From Impatiens glandulifera (taxonomy: Eukaryota > Streptophyta > Magnoliopsida > Ericales > Balsaminaceae), in assembly GCF_907164915.1 (NCBI RefSeq), contig NC_061867.1, positions 716,001 through 780,000 on the forward strand: DNA of 64,000 bases, in the 5' to 3' direction. Position 1 is the first letter of the stretch. The number at the start of each line of letters is the position of its first letter. This document shows positions 11,019 through 23,755 of this stretch, piece after piece. The notes beneath the pieces are model-generated. The model was not told where the DNA came from and searched no databases. It saw nothing but the letters and a program-made list of their open reading frames with translations. The translations under genes and the position numbers were made by a program.

Positions 11019-14000
11019 ATGTTTTCCTGGAACATCGCCAAGTCGGCGGAGGGGATGTTCTCTCGTTGGGCTGTCAAGAGACTCTGCAAGTTTCTTCTCA
11101 AGAAGAAATTGGGACAATTCATTCTCGGTGACATTGATCTTGACCAGCTTGATGTTCAACTTGGCGCTGGTACCATTCAGCTAGCTGATCTTGCTCTCAA
11201 TGTCGACTTTCTTAATGATAAGGTACAATTTCCCAAACTAGTAGGAGTTTTTAGCTCAGGATTTATATTGATATGTTATTTGTCTGTTATTCCAGTTAGG
11301 TGATTTAGCTGCTGTTACTATTAAAGAGGGTTCTATTGCTTCTCTATTGGTTACAATGCCTTGGAAAGGTAAAGGATGTCAAATTGAGATAGATGAACTG
11401 GAAGTTGTGATTGGTCCTTATCGGAGAGATGTAACTGAACTTTTAAAACCCGAGACATGTATTGCGAACGAAGGCTTTAAACCCACGACAAGTCACAATT
11501 CCGGAACACATTATCATGAAAAAGTGTCCAATGCTTCTACTATGGACGTGCACGAAGGAGTTAAAGCCATTGCTAAAATGGTGAAATTGTTGCTGACTAG
11601 CTTCCACGTGAAAGTTAAAAAGTTGATTGTTGCTTTTGATGATTCCACGGAAACAATTGAAAAACATACAGATGTCTCCAGAACGTTGATTCTACGAGTT
11701 TCTGATATAGAGTGCGGGACATCTATTTCAGAAGATGTTAATACTGAAGCTGATAATTTCCTTGGTTTAAGCCAATTGACAAATTTCGTAAAATTTGAAG
11801 GAGCTGTTCTTGAATTTCTGCATTCGGAGGCTATTCTAAATCCTGGATCTAGTTTTGGTGAAAGGTTTTCTTCATGTCCTAGTAGTGCTAAGACTCCTGT
11901 TATTACTGGACAAAGAGGAGTTGGATTTTCTGGAACCCTAAAACTGAGCATGCCATGGAAGAACGGTACACCTGATACTCGCAGAGTGAATGCTGATATA
12001 TATGTTGATCCTTTAGAGATAAGATTCCAACCGAAGTCCTTGGCTTGGTTATTGGATGTGTGGGAAGTTATTAAAATTTCTGGCGAGAACAACAAGGGTT
12101 CCTCACAGATCAATTGTGCAGAGTCGGTTTATTTCAATGCACTCTCTGCATCAACTTTCTCTGGTCAGACAGATAGAAGGATGATGCAGTCATGCAACAA
12201 AAGTTATCCCTCTGATTCTTCTTTCAGCGTTGAGAATGTATTAAATGTACTACTTTCAGATTCGCACGTTATATCAGACTGGGTGCCATTAGGTTTCAGT
12301 GAAAGCAAGAATAACGGAATTGTTGAAGAACCAGATTTTGAGGCCAGGTTAGTTTGTTTTGGAAACTTTTTTAATATTCATAAATGTATTGATGAATCTA
12401 AACTGTTACCTTTTCAAGTTCAAGCCTTTGATCAACTGAGATAAATATATATTTTTTTTTATCATTTTGCAGTTTTGAACAATTTTTCGAATGTGTTGAT
12501 GAGTTAAGAAGTTCTCAATCAGCATTAGGAAACAGTGGAGTGTGGAATTGGACTTGCTCAGTTTTTAGTGCAATCAATGCTGCATCTAACCTCTCTTCGG
12601 GGTCCCAATACATTCCTACAGGTATAATTTTTTCCAGCTTGTTTGATGTGGGTTTATTCGAAGGTTATGAAATCAAAATATTGTTCGATGAAAAAGTGGG
12701 TTTTATTTTTGCATTATTTGGGTTAAATTACTAAAATGCCTTTAAAATTTGATAAAGTGTAAAGTAAGATATTTTGGTAATTTAGTTGATGAATTAAGTG
12801 CATCGATGGTTGAAAAGATGTCTGATGTCATAAAAGGTTTTTTTTAGGAAAAACCCAAATAACCCAAGATCAAACAAGCTCTTAAATGGCAGTATAATAT
12901 GATTATCAGATTTAGTAGACAATAATATCTTATATATTTTAACAGAGTGCTCTAATCTTAATCTTTTTGTTTCTTTCTTCATTATTATCTATGATTGTTA
13001 ACTTTAATGCTTTCTTTCTTACTCACTTCCCTTTACAGATCAGCAACATGTGCAAACCAATCTTAAAGTCACAATATCTGGGATATCTGTAATTCTTTCC
13101 CTCCTTGATAATGACCAGCAGCAATCATGTGGTGTGAACAATCATCTGAAGGACATTGGCTCAAAAGTTCACTATATAGCTGTAAAGAGTCGAGATATAC
13201 AAATTGACTTGCAGGTAAGGGATTATTGTCAATTTATTTTATATGCTTTACAATTCTCTTAAATAAATCTGTTAACATCTTTTAGGTATGTCCACAACAA
13301 ATTAACGTTAAAGCAACAGTGGAGCAAGTGGATGTCACTGACTGCTTTAGTTATGCGAAAGATCCTATGAATGGTGACTTGAACTGTTATGCGGAAAATG
13401 TTGAGAGTCAGATATCTTCTATCCATCAAGTTCAAGCTGCAGTTCAGAATGCCCTCCCTCTGTTTTCAACATCTAATCAAGATGCTGAAATGGGCAAGCA
13501 AAGAACATCACTCGATGGTGAATCTTCCAGCAAATGCAACTCAAAATCAACTTGTGTATGCATTTACAGAGAGGATGTTGTAAAAGTTAACTTGTTTAAA
13601 ACCTTGGGTGTTGTTCAATTCAAGCTTAATAAGAAATCAAGTCCCGATACTGAAAGTTCTACGGGATCATCATCTTTTTCATTGAAGCTTCCAGAGTTCG
13701 TTTTATGGGTGAACTTCGATCTGATAAGTTTGGTTCTGAGCCTTTTTAGCGAAGTTGGGGAAGACGTAAAAAAGAAAAGAATGAGAGATTGTTCCACGTC
13801 TAATGGTGTTTCATGTCAACAAGAAAGAGAAAGGAACTCTTGTCCTCAACTGACAAAATCTACACAAGAAAGATTAAGAGGTCATATTTTCCTACCTAAA
13901 GCAAGGCTGATATTAGGTTTCCCTGTTCAGAATGATGGAGATTTTAGTAGCTACATTTCCTGGAATAGATTTGTTGTCCTTGACCTTACCCCACCATTGA

Positions 14001-17000
14001 GTTTGCTTACAGAGGACTTTCCGATAGCAAATCCTCAAAAGAAATATTCATTAAAAACCTCACAGTCCTTGCATTTGAACATGGGCAACCTTGAAATTTA
14101 TCTAATTTCCTCTGCCCATGACAATTTGAAGCAGAAATTTCTTCCACAAAAGATCATATCTGTCACTAGTGAAAATGGCCGGCTTTCTGTTGTTTCCATT
14201 CTCTGGCAGGAGGGTGTTGTTACTGGATCTTGGGTAACAAAAAGGGCCAAGCTTCTGGCCACTTCAGAAGACTCAAGGAGGAGTAGAAATAGGTTTGTGG
14301 GAAAAGGTTTTGAGTTTACATCTGTTGCCAGTGTTAAAAATATGGAAAATAACAATAGTCATGCACGAGAAGAAATAATTTCAAGTTCTTCAATGTTCAT
14401 TCATGCTAAGTTTCCTTCCATTACAGTAAAACTGAATGCTTTTGAGTACAATGACATGCACAATCTTTTACATCAATTGAGTAAATGGATTGCATGCATA
14501 CCGCATGATCAGGTTGGCAATGGAGAAGAAGCTGGTGTTGATCAATCATCTGTCTTTGTGGAGTGTGATTCTGCCGAAGTTTCTATCTGCTTGAGCAATA
14601 TAGAGAATGTGAAAGGTCCAATTGAAAGTGAACTTCCTGGATCCTGGCATAGTTTAAAACTGCAAATCAAAAAATTTGATTTGCTTTCAGTTTCAAATGT
14701 TGGAGGAATTTGTGATGCCAAATTTCTTTCGATTGCACATGGTGAAGGTAATTTATGGGGTTCCATAACTGGAGTCTCTGACCAAGAATTTTCCCTGATC
14801 TCATGTACCAAATCGACAACAGGGCGTGGTGATGGAGAAGGGTCTAATATACTCACTTTAAAGCCTGCTGGTACAGACATTGTTTTCTTTTGGGATCCTG
14901 AAGGTCTTCATACGTATACATGCATAAATGTGTGGTGCTGCACCATCGTGGCCATAGGTGGTCGCTTGGATTGGTTTGATGCAATTGCATCATTTTTTCA
15001 TTTGCCTTCTCCTGAAAATGAACAGTCGGGTGATACTACTTTGTCAGAAGAGAAATATGCCCAAAACAAATCTTGTGGATCGACTTTTGATCTTAACTTG
15101 GTGGATGTTGGTCTGAGTTACGAACCTTATTTGAAGAACTTCATAGTGAACAATGCTCATGATTGTGACTCTAGCTTTGTGGAAGTGGATGAAGAAACTG
15201 TGCAATATTTTGCTGGTATTCTGGCAGCTTCTTCCTTGAAACTTTCCAATAAATCCCTCGCAGCATGTTCTAACAGTGTATACAAAATTAGACTGCAAGA
15301 TCTAGGATTACTTATCTGTCCCATTTCTAAGCACAACAACTTTGGTGGCTCATATAGTGTAGAAAATCTCCGGAAGCTAGGTTATGTTAAAGTCGCTCAA
15401 GAAGCATTGCTTGAAGCGAGTATAAGGACAAATCCCAGTGATTGCCTTGTCTGGGAAGTAGAATGCCCAGAGTCTCACATTTATGTGGGTACTTGTCATG
15501 ATACTACTTTTGGGCTCATTCGTCTGGCTGCTCAACTCCAACAAATATACGCTCCTGATATGGAGGAATTGATGGTCCACTTGCAAACTAGGTGGAACAA
15601 TGTCCAACAGGCACAAGCAGCTAACTTGAATACTGTATCTTCTGTATCATCATCTACCCAAGAACGCAGTTCATGTTCAGACGGGAAAAATGAAGGAAAT
15701 GTTACTAATTGGATGGACGAAATACGTGATGGTGCATTTGACTTCAATGGCCAAGCTAGCATCGAGTCTAATTTGGAGACGAAAAGCTCTGAGAGTCGCT
15801 CCTGTGATGTATCAGTTTCTGGTTCAGTGCCTATCATCAATTTGGAGACAGGCCAGGCATCAGTTATACAAACAAGCTTTCCAGGTTTAATAGAAGGCTA
15901 TTTCTTAACTGAGTTACACTCTTCACCAAAAGTATCCAATGATAACTTATCTCCCCATCAAACGTTGAACCCCAGATCCTGTGGTATTATAAAGAGAGAT
16001 GTTGAAGAAATAAGCAATGGATGGTATGAGGATTCCTCCTTAATGCTTGTAGAAAACCATGTTTCTCGTGCCAACAAGGAAGCTAATCCCCAACAACTTG
16101 GAGCTGGGTATCCTAGTCATAGTAACTGCAAGAAATTGGGTTCTGGAAGTATCAAAGGACGTGTAAGTTTTAAAAGTATTAATATTTGCTGGAGAATGTA
16201 TGGTGGATCTGATTGGCATGTGTTTCGGGAAGATGCCCAAAATCCTCCCAGAATTTCTGGAAGAGATAAGACTGTCTGCCTGGAACTTGCATTATATGGA
16301 GTAGATTTGCAGTATGATGTTTACCCTGAGGGTGGTATACACATTTCAAGGCTTCTGTTATCTGCAAAAGACTGTCATCTTACTGACAAAAGCAAAGACG
16401 CTCCCTGGAAACTGGTAAGTAGAAATTATGAGATTGATCATATATGATTTTACCCTGATGCTTGTTTTTGCTCTTTTCTATGGGTTGTTATGTTTTTGAT
16501 GTCTCGGATTCTGTTGCTTTTGAATTTTTGCTTACTTGTTGTTTGCTTAAACGACCCTTTATGAAATGACCTATTTAAAAAATAAAATAATTTTAGCCTG
16601 ATGTTCCTTATTGGCTTAATCATTTGCATCTTTTATTTTTGTGCAATAGGTCCTAGGATATTATCAGAAGAAGGGTCGTCCAAGAGAATCCTCTTCAAAG
16701 GCATTCAAGCTCGAGTTGGAAGCTATCAGACCAGATCCTTTGACCCCTCTTGAAGAATACAGGTGAACATTGTTTATGCTTCTTTTCTTGGGAATTGTCA
16801 ATCAGAGTCAATAATGTTTATGCTCCACATGTTCACTAGGTTTGATCAAGCTACTAGAGTCTTTTAAACTATTTGCTGCTGCTTCATGGGGATTTTTTTG
16901 CTGCAAATAACTTCTTTTACCAACTGTAATGAATGTAAAAGTGCTTTCATCGGTCTTAATTTACATTTTACCACAATCATTTTGGTTCATCATCCATGCA

Positions 17001-19391
17001 CTTGTTAGGGACCTACTATAACCGTTCCTTGCTACACTTGGTTTCCTCTCTTCTCTTGTCACAACTTCTTTACTCATATTTTTTCTTTTCTTTCAAAACA
17101 CAGGACACGTGTGATGTTGCTTCCTATGCGTTTGCATCTTCACCAGAGCCAGCTTGATTTTCTTATAAACTTCTTTGGAGGAAGAAGCTCTTCTGAGCAG
17201 TCATCCTCTGCTACTATGGGGTCTGATGAATTTAAAATGTCAAGAAAGTCTACAAGTAACTTAGAGACTGATTCCTTCACCAAGGAGGCATTGCTTCCCT
17301 TTGTTCAGGCTAGTAATATATATTATCAGTTTATCACTTTTTTTACATAAGTTGCATCAACATATTGAGAATATTCCAACCTTCTTATCTTTGTGATGCT
17401 GAGCGTACACTAGAATACTATCAGATTGGCTTTCTTTGTGTTCGTACATCCTGAATCCTGATTACATTGTTATTGACTTTAACTAGAAGGCACATTACAT
17501 CCAGCTGATTCACTGTGTTTTTTATTGCTTTGTGTTAGCAATTTTTTAGTTCATGCCATGTTCATGTAGTTGGAATTTTGTTTCAGAAGTTCGATGTGTG
17601 GCCTATTCTTATTCGAGTTGACTATATACCCCATCGTCTAGACCTAGCAGCTCTAAGAGGAGGTAAATACGTGGAACTTGTCAACCTCGTTCCTTGGAAG
17701 GTAAAGTACTTAACTTTATGCTTATCCACCTCATTTGTGATTCTTTAAGGCATAGAAGAGTTAGGATTTGTAACTCATTTTTAGTATATACGAGTTGAAT
17801 ATCTCAATTTCTCTGTTGAGCTTTATCACAAACAATAAGATATCTAATGTGATTATGTTGCCATAAGTGTCATCTATGTGGCGAAAGATACTGAGGATAT
17901 TTTGTCGGTATAAGTATGGAAATGGTGTCTATAAGTGCTTCGGAAAAGTCTTCTTTCTACACCAGATGACTGAGGCTCGTAGGGAGATTAACACATACTC
18001 AAATGTTCCGTATTTTAATCAATTAACCTAAATAATCCACTTTTTCATCGACAAGTATATTCAAATAACCCCACATCAAACAAGCTCTTAATACTTGGAA
18101 GGCTAATGGTTGCATATGCGTTAAATACACTGTACTCTTCTTATTTCAGGGAGTTGAATTACAGCTAAAGCATGTGCAATCTGTGGGCATATATGGATGG
18201 AGCAGTGTATGTGAAACCGTTATAGGGGAATGGTTAGAAGATATTTCCCAAAATCAGGTTTCATTTTTATAGCACTTGAAGGTTCCAGCTTTTGTTGTCA
18301 GTTGAAAAAGAATCCTATGCTTATATTAAAAAAACAATATTATCCTGCAGATACATAAAGTTCTTCGAGGCCTTCCTCCCATTAGGTCATTGGTTGCCGT
18401 TGGCAGTGGTACTGCAAAGTTGGTTTCTTTGCCTTTGAAGAATTACAGGAAAGATCACAGAGTGCTCAAAGGAGTTCAAAGAGGTAACCATCAAATCTGT
18501 TTTCTGCTGAAACCCTTCTGGTAAAAATAGAAACAGATGAATTTGCCTAAAATACCCTTGAAATCTTCTGTTCCAGGTACAATTGCTTTCTTGAGAAGTG
18601 TTTCACTTGAAGCTGTTGGGCTTGGAGTACATTTGGCAGCAAGTGCTCATGATATCCTTCTCCAAGCTGAATACATTCTTTCAAGTATTCCACCGTCAGC
18701 ACCGTGGTCTGTCCAAAGCAGAACAAAAACCGACCCGAGGTCCAACCAGCCTAAGGATGCCAGACAAGGAATTCAACAGGTGAGAACTTCATACATCAAT
18801 CACTTGCTCCTCTCTCATATTTTTTTTCCACATTGTTCTTTGTTTTCCTTATTGCGTTATTAACAATTATTCTTAATCCTTGGAATCCTCCTGGGAAAAT
18901 TGCTGTGAAGTTTTAGATTATCGCTAAACTTTCTTGATGTGGGACAGGCTTACGAGAGTATAAGCGATGGGCTGGGAAAATCGGCTTCTGCTTTGGTGCA
19001 AAATCCTGTGAAGCAATACCAACGCGGTGCTGGAGTAGGTTCTGCTCTTGTAACTGCCGTTCAGGCTGCTCCAGCAGCTGCCATAGCTCCAGCTTCGGCA
19101 ACTGCAAGAGCTGTACATTGTGCTCTCCTTGGCATGAGGAACAGGTGAAAATCTGCTTCTCCCACAATAAAAAAAGAGACACATTCCCATTTGTATATTG
19201 CTCTCAAGTCATCTATTTTTATTCATGTAGTCTTGATCCTGAGCACAAGAAGGAATCATTAGAAAAATATATGGGCTGTACTCAGCCTTGGGAGCACATA
19301 ACAGGTATATTGCGCCTGACCAACTCCTCCCCTTTGCAAAAACTAGCTTCCTCTAATCGTATAATATCCTGCAGGGGATATGGAGCAATAG
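11019..19391 (+). CDS. ATG2: Autophagy-related protein 2 (ATG2)
   Basis: Bridge-like lipid transfer protein that, with ATG18 and ATG9, feeds phospholipid from ER to the growing phagophore. The model has 14 exons: 11019-11222, 11296-12347, 12473-12621, 13039-13214, 13286-16414, 16650-16762, 17104-17308, 17587-17700, 18150-18257, 18351-18483, 18577-18779, 18948-19144, 19231-19304 and 19375-19391. They total 5874 nt, giving 1957 aa, close to the ~1900 aa of plant ATG2. The start [20 protein letters not shown] with [19 protein letters not shown] is the chorein N-terminal domain (residues 1-70). The C-terminal region carries [36 protein letters not shown], then [20 protein letters not shown] and the end [14 protein letters not shown], all typical of the ATG2 C-terminal domain. 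An in-frame ATG gives the conserved MF start. Intron 7 starts with GC (see 17309). Exon 5 (3129 nt) holds most of the variable Ser-rich middle. Confidence 0.95.
12636..12880. mobile_element. MITE inside ATG2 intron 3
   Basis: The left end agcttgtttgatgtgggttt is inverted at the right end, aacccaagatcaaacaagct, a terminal inverted repeat of about 20 bp. It starts 15 nt after the exon 3 donor. A relative of its right end (cacatcaaacaagctctta) lies in intron 8 near 18073-18091. No target duplication was clear. Confidence 0.65.
17309..17586 (+). other. GC-AG intron of ATG2 (intron 7)
   Basis: Exon 7 ends ...CCC TTT GTT CAG and the next bases are gctagtaa, so the donor dinucleotide is GC. The acceptor is tttcag before AAG TTC GAT. 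Only this junction gives the conserved reading FVQ-KFDVWP. The nearest GT (four bases on) would shift the frame. Confidence 0.75.
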
Positions 19392-20300
19392 GAGATTGCT
19401 GTATTATTTATGTCATGTGATAAATGAAAAGAGGAAAGGCATCCAAATGTGCACTTTAGCCACAACAGAGAATACCTCTATTTTGTTTGTGTTATTGCGT
19501 CCTGCAAACTCGAAGAATGCCTTCCACTTTCGGCAATCGTGCCAAGAGAGCAGGTCAAGATTTCAAAACTGGTGAGACAAGTTTCTTATAATTTTATAAT
19601 GATTATTATTACTCTTGTGAGTGAACTTATTTTGATTTAAGTGGGTGGTTGCAGATGTACATATGTTGAAGATATTGAAAAGATTCTTTGTCTGAAGAAA
19701 AAAGACAGCTGCTGTTCAAATTGTGAATAGGAAGTGATATTTTCATATTTGTTTTTTCACTCAGAATGAATGGAGAGCAGATCCTTCAAGTACATATATC
19801 AATTTCTTTGATTGGCATTATTTTTTATTACTAGTTCAACTAGTGTATAGAGAGAGAGAGTAAAAGGTGCTTGATGTTATTATTCTCTTCTAGTGTTCCA
19901 TTTGATGATCTTCTTGTGTATATAACTTAATGCTTCACCAATTCATTTGCCATTTAAAATGTTTTTTTTTTTATGTTGGAGTTTTGTTATTATTTAAGCA
20001 ATGCTTGTAACAAATAATCCAAGTATTAAAAACACAATCAAGGACATAATAGAAAAGAAATTTAAATATCAATAAGAAGTATTCTTGTACAAGTCCTTTT
20101 TGGATTGAAGTTAATGCCTTTAACATTAACGTTGAGAATTGATTTTCAATTATTCGCAATGTTTGTTCCAGAGTTCCAATCAATCATTTGATCCAGAAGT
20201 TTATAATGTTTTTATCCATTAACCTCCATATTATAGGTTAAGAAAACTTTTAAAAGTAAAACACAAAAAGATGTTATCCAATCCTTTTATAGACTCATAA
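19392..20300 (+). other. ATG2 3' UTR and spacer
   Basis: Downstream of the TAG at 19389-19391, the sequence is GC-poorer transcript-like DNA to about 19900, then AT-rich spacer. Open frames at 19449 and 19971 show no family resemblance. Confidence 0.5.
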
Positions 20301-20760
20301 TAAAAAGGAATCAAATATATTACAATGCAAGAGGCAATAATAGAAGGCTAAGGGAAGGCCCACTTTTCTTTATAAGAAAACAAAAAGTATATATTAGAAT
20401 AAGAATAAAATAAGAAATGGTTATTATAAGACAATAAAAAGTAAGAATAAAATAAGAAAACCCATAAATCTTGTGAAAACACAAATTGTTACACGTCAAA
20501 AAAGATGCCACGCTAAGTTATCAATTATGAATCAGCCTTGTTGGCATGAAATGCTCATTAAGATAAGTCACAACCCTATATTATTTTTATTCTAAATTAG
20601 CTAAAAAATAAAAAAGTAGAATTATTTGTGTATATTCGTTAAGATGGGTCAAAACCCTATCTTCTTTTCTAAAGAAAAAAGAATTATTGGAGATCCCTAT
20701 ATTACTTTGGACCAATACAATTGTTTATATGTAAAAAAACAATATTTTGAGGTAGGATAA
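20301..20760. other. Spacer with short duplicated words
   Basis: Two copies of agaataaaataagaaa (about 20400 and 20441) and two copies of an ataagtcacaaccctat/atgggtcaaaaccctat block (20561, 20643) are visible. No gene is seen. Confidence 0.4.
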
Positions 20761-21975
20761 GCGGTTCGATTCAGTCTGTTTTTCACCGAAGAATTCATTC
20801 CAACCGTTGATGTCGGTTTTGTAAAATCTTCATCCGTCGGTAGTTAAATGTCAGTTCGGTTTGGTCGATTATAAAATCGATTCGGTCGATTTTCAGTTTA
20901 TTCGTTGAAAAATAACAAATATATAAATATATAAATATATGGATGGAGACAGTTTGATTTCGTGTAAGGCCCTTTTTCCGAAAGAGGTAGTTGTATATTA
21001 AAGTAGAAAATAAATACAACAATAAATTTATAATATAATAAACTAAAAGAATAAAAAATTGATTAAAAAATTCTTGTAAATAAAAGTTTAATAGATTAAT
21101 CAATTATTTAACTTAAAAGAAAATATATTAAAATATTAATTAAATCAAAATGAGTTTAAGAAAAAAAATATTAAATATATAAAATAATAAAAATTTGTAT
21201 GCCAGAATTGAATCCCTTAACAAAAAATAAGCTAACATTTTTTTCTTTAAAAAAACGACATAGTCATTTAATTAAAAAGTCATTTTGTATATTAAGGGAA
21301 ACATACTTACATGAGTTCATGAATTAGAGCAAAATAAACTTTTGCTCTAATTTTTTTTTAAAACCGAAAATAACAACCAAATAAATAACTATAAACAAAG
21401 CATACAAATAAATGAATTATAACTTTTCAAACAATAGTAATAAGTTTATAATCTCGCCTTAAAGTTGTTAGATTAAATAACTTCTTCATAATCAATACCC
21501 CAATTTTGACATAAACACCAATGCTCACTTTTGAGAATTCGCCTCCAAGTACGAAAAAGGGAATTGCAATCAAACTTTATGTTTTTCCAAACGTTCTCAA
21601 CTCCACATCTTACTTCCATAAAGATTTTGCATTTCTTTCCATCCAAACATGGTAAACTAAAGAAGCAAAATCACACTTAAATATACTTGAATGAAATAGA
21701 GTACCTTTGGATTTGAAAATGGCCACCTCCTTGATATCAATACAATCCGAAGGTAAGAAAGCTAACTCCATAACTTTTGTAAGCCTCCTCCATAACTCAA
21801 ATATAAACGACATATACTTAACAAATACTTATCTTTATCTTTATCATTAGGCTAGAAAGACATATACTTAAAAATTATAAACCGATCAAAACTCGGTTCA
21901 ATCAGTTTATAATTATTTCGGTCAGTTTTTTTACGGTCCAGTTTTTCGACTTTTTCGGTTTTGTTTACACCCCTA
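20761..21975. mobile_element. Composite repeat with hAT-like right end
   Basis: The right end reads ttcggttttgtttacacccc at about 21956-21975, so the complementary strand starts gggtgtaaacaaaaccg, a common non-autonomous hAT terminus. The left part (about 20763-20900) has matching cggttcgattcagt/gtcagttcggtttgg words. It encloses the LINE fragment at 21480-21815, so it looks nested. Exact left boundary not determined. Confidence 0.45.
21480..21815 (-). pseudogene. LINE reverse-transcriptase 3' end fragment
   Basis: The minus strand encodes SIFKCDFASLVYHVWMERNA near its C-terminus, matching the extreme C-terminal tail of plant LINE ORF2 proteins (zinc-binding reverse-transcriptase region, usually ...VYxIWxERN...). 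Upstream frames are broken by stops, and no RT catalytic motif is present. It is a short, dead 5'-truncated copy. Confidence 0.55.
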
Positions 21976-22199
21976 TTTTGAAGTGTCAAATTTTTTTTTT
22001 TTTTAAATGTCAATTTTTTCATTAAAAGAAAACACAAAATAAGTTTAATGAATTACACATTTTTGTACAATTTTTTTTCTCCTTTAATATTAAATATATA
22101 TTATACAATATATATAACTTTTTTATCTCATTTTTAATCTTTTATTTCCGTATCGTAACATATTAACCATTTATATCTCATTTTATATATTTTTTTTAC

Positions 22200-22263
22200 T
22201 ATTTTAGTGGTCCCAAAATTTAAATTTGCATCGGGCCTCAAATTCTCAGGACCGGCCCTGCCT
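22200..22263 (-). mobile_element. hAT-like terminal fragment
   Basis: On the minus strand it starts cagggccggtcctgag. CAGGG with a GC-rich terminus fits hAT ends and resembles those near 3993 and 35450. The other end was not identified, so only a fragment is annotated. Confidence 0.4.
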
Positions 22264-22728
22264 CCGAACATGCTTCATTTCCACCTGGGTAGTTCATTAG
22301 ATTGTCGATATCCATCTTATTACGATAACTACATCGATTGATCATAGTCTCGAGGTCTTGAGTTTCTTCATCAAAAGTGGATTCATCAATTTTTTTTTTG
22401 CAACGTCACTAGCTGAACGAATTTTATAGTGTCCGAAACAATTCGCTATTATTTTTTTCGAATATCTATCGTCCAAGCTGGATTGTCAAATTGATAGCAT
22501 CAAAGACATTTATCTTTCCTATATCAGATTGTCTCACATCATAACCTTTCAATATTTTACCGTAAACCTTCTAAGGTAGGTATAATTACTTATTTTATAC
22601 GGATATATTAATTATATGTTGAATCGGTTAAAAACTCTTTAAATTAATAATCATTATTAATTTAAAGAGTTTCTACTTATTTTATATTTTCAAAAAAATA
22701 AATAATATACACTCAATTTGTCTTCTAT

Positions 22729-22850
22729 CTCAAAACTAGATAAATGTCATGGGTTCGATTTTATATCGATTTTATATGGAAATATTTTGAATTAAAGCGG
22801 GGTCCATTGAGTATTATTCTAGTTCTCCTTTAATTCTCAAAAAAATCTAG
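22729..22850 (+). mobile_element. SINE-like element, family B copy 1
   Basis: It has a tRNA B-box-like word (aatgtcatgggttcgatttt) and then a body ending ttctagttctcctttaattc followed by an A-rich tail. The same 3' end occurs at 34480-34520 and 40655-40690. Confidence 0.55.
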
Positions 22851-23296
22851 TAAAACTAGATCGTTCAATTATTATCTATTATCTGATTTATTTAAATAAA
22901 TCCTAAATGAAGTGGAGTGAGTAATAACTTTATAAAATAAAAAAAATAAACAGTAAAACTAACATGAAAAACAACCCAGCTAATTAATTGCCAACAAATT
23001 CAGAAATTATGTGAAACAACTAAAAAAACATGGTTACCGACTTCAAACAACATGAATCAATACTACTTATGGACCAAAAACAAAAACATTACAAATTATA
23101 AGCAAACACATTGAGCCTATTTGAAAACATATTTATACTCCCCTCAATCTTACTTATATAGGAAATAAATAAAAAACACAAAGTTTTCAAATAGGCTCAA
23201 TATTAAAACCCCCATCCAACCCAAAATAGAAAGACCCATCATGTACAAGGGTATAAACCCGACCCGTTTCAATCAAATTCGACCCGAATTCAGATC
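22851..23296. other. Spacer, probable 3' UTR of the minus-strand gene at 23297
   Basis: Non-coding. The stretch just below 23297 should be the 3' UTR of that gene. A pair of similar blocks (gcctatttgaaaacatattt at 23116 and its inverted relative near 23183) could form a hairpin in the transcript. Confidence 0.4.
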
Positions 23297-23755
23297 TCAC
23301 GATCTGACTACTCCCTTTTTGTCTTGAAGAGAAAAAGGAGAAAGATTAAGAATTTCCTCACCACCTTTGTTAGATCCAATATTATTAATATGATTCTGAC
23401 CTCTCCTAAGACCCAATCTTTCTTTCCACCTTCCATAACTCTTAGGAATTATCGAAAAAACATCTCCTTCTTCATCCTCATCCTCGAGTAAGAGTTCATC
23501 CTTAAGAGTTGTAATCTTACCACAGCTCTCCTTTAAAGGCAATAACTTTCCTTTAAAGAAGACTTCATCAGCTGAGATCATCGAGTTTCCCGATATGGAA
23601 AACTCGAAATCTGATGAAACAGGAGGTTCCCTGTAACTGTTTTCGTGTTTTGAATCGTGAGTAAAATCACTTGAGAATGAGATTCTTGGACCCATTGTAG
23701 GTCCTCCATAAAGGACTTGTTGTTGTTCATTGCTTAACATGTTTAAGCAAGACAT
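23297..23755 (-). CDS. Small plant-specific protein of unknown function
   Basis: A single-exon open frame of 152 aa. The sequence shows short conserved-looking blocks: GPRISFSSDF (residues 22-31), DFEFSI (49-54), SADEVFFKGKLLPL (61-74), an acidic run LLLEDEDEEGD (88-98) and RWKERLGLRRG (109-119). I recall this block order from small uncharacterised angiosperm proteins, and FEFS...SADELFFKGKLLPL is also reminiscent of membrane-associated kinase regulator-like and DUF1645-like proteins. There is no signal peptide, membrane segment or enzyme motif. The basic RWKERLGLRRG block could aid nuclear or membrane binding. No function is claimed. The start is the first ATG after a GC-richer leader. Confidence 0.8.
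   Translation of the reverse strand: MSCLNMLSNEQQQVLYGGPTMGPRISFSSDFTHDSKHENSYREPPVSSDFEFSISGNSMISADEVFFKGKLLPLKESCGKITTLKDELLLEDEDEEGDVFSIIPKSYGRWKERLGLRRGQNHINNIGSNKGGEEILNLSPFSLQDKKGVVRS

Noticed and set aside
11514..12113. 199-codon open frame on the minus strand
   Set aside because: It is the antisense shadow of ATG2 exon 2, whose + frame is clearly the conserved one.
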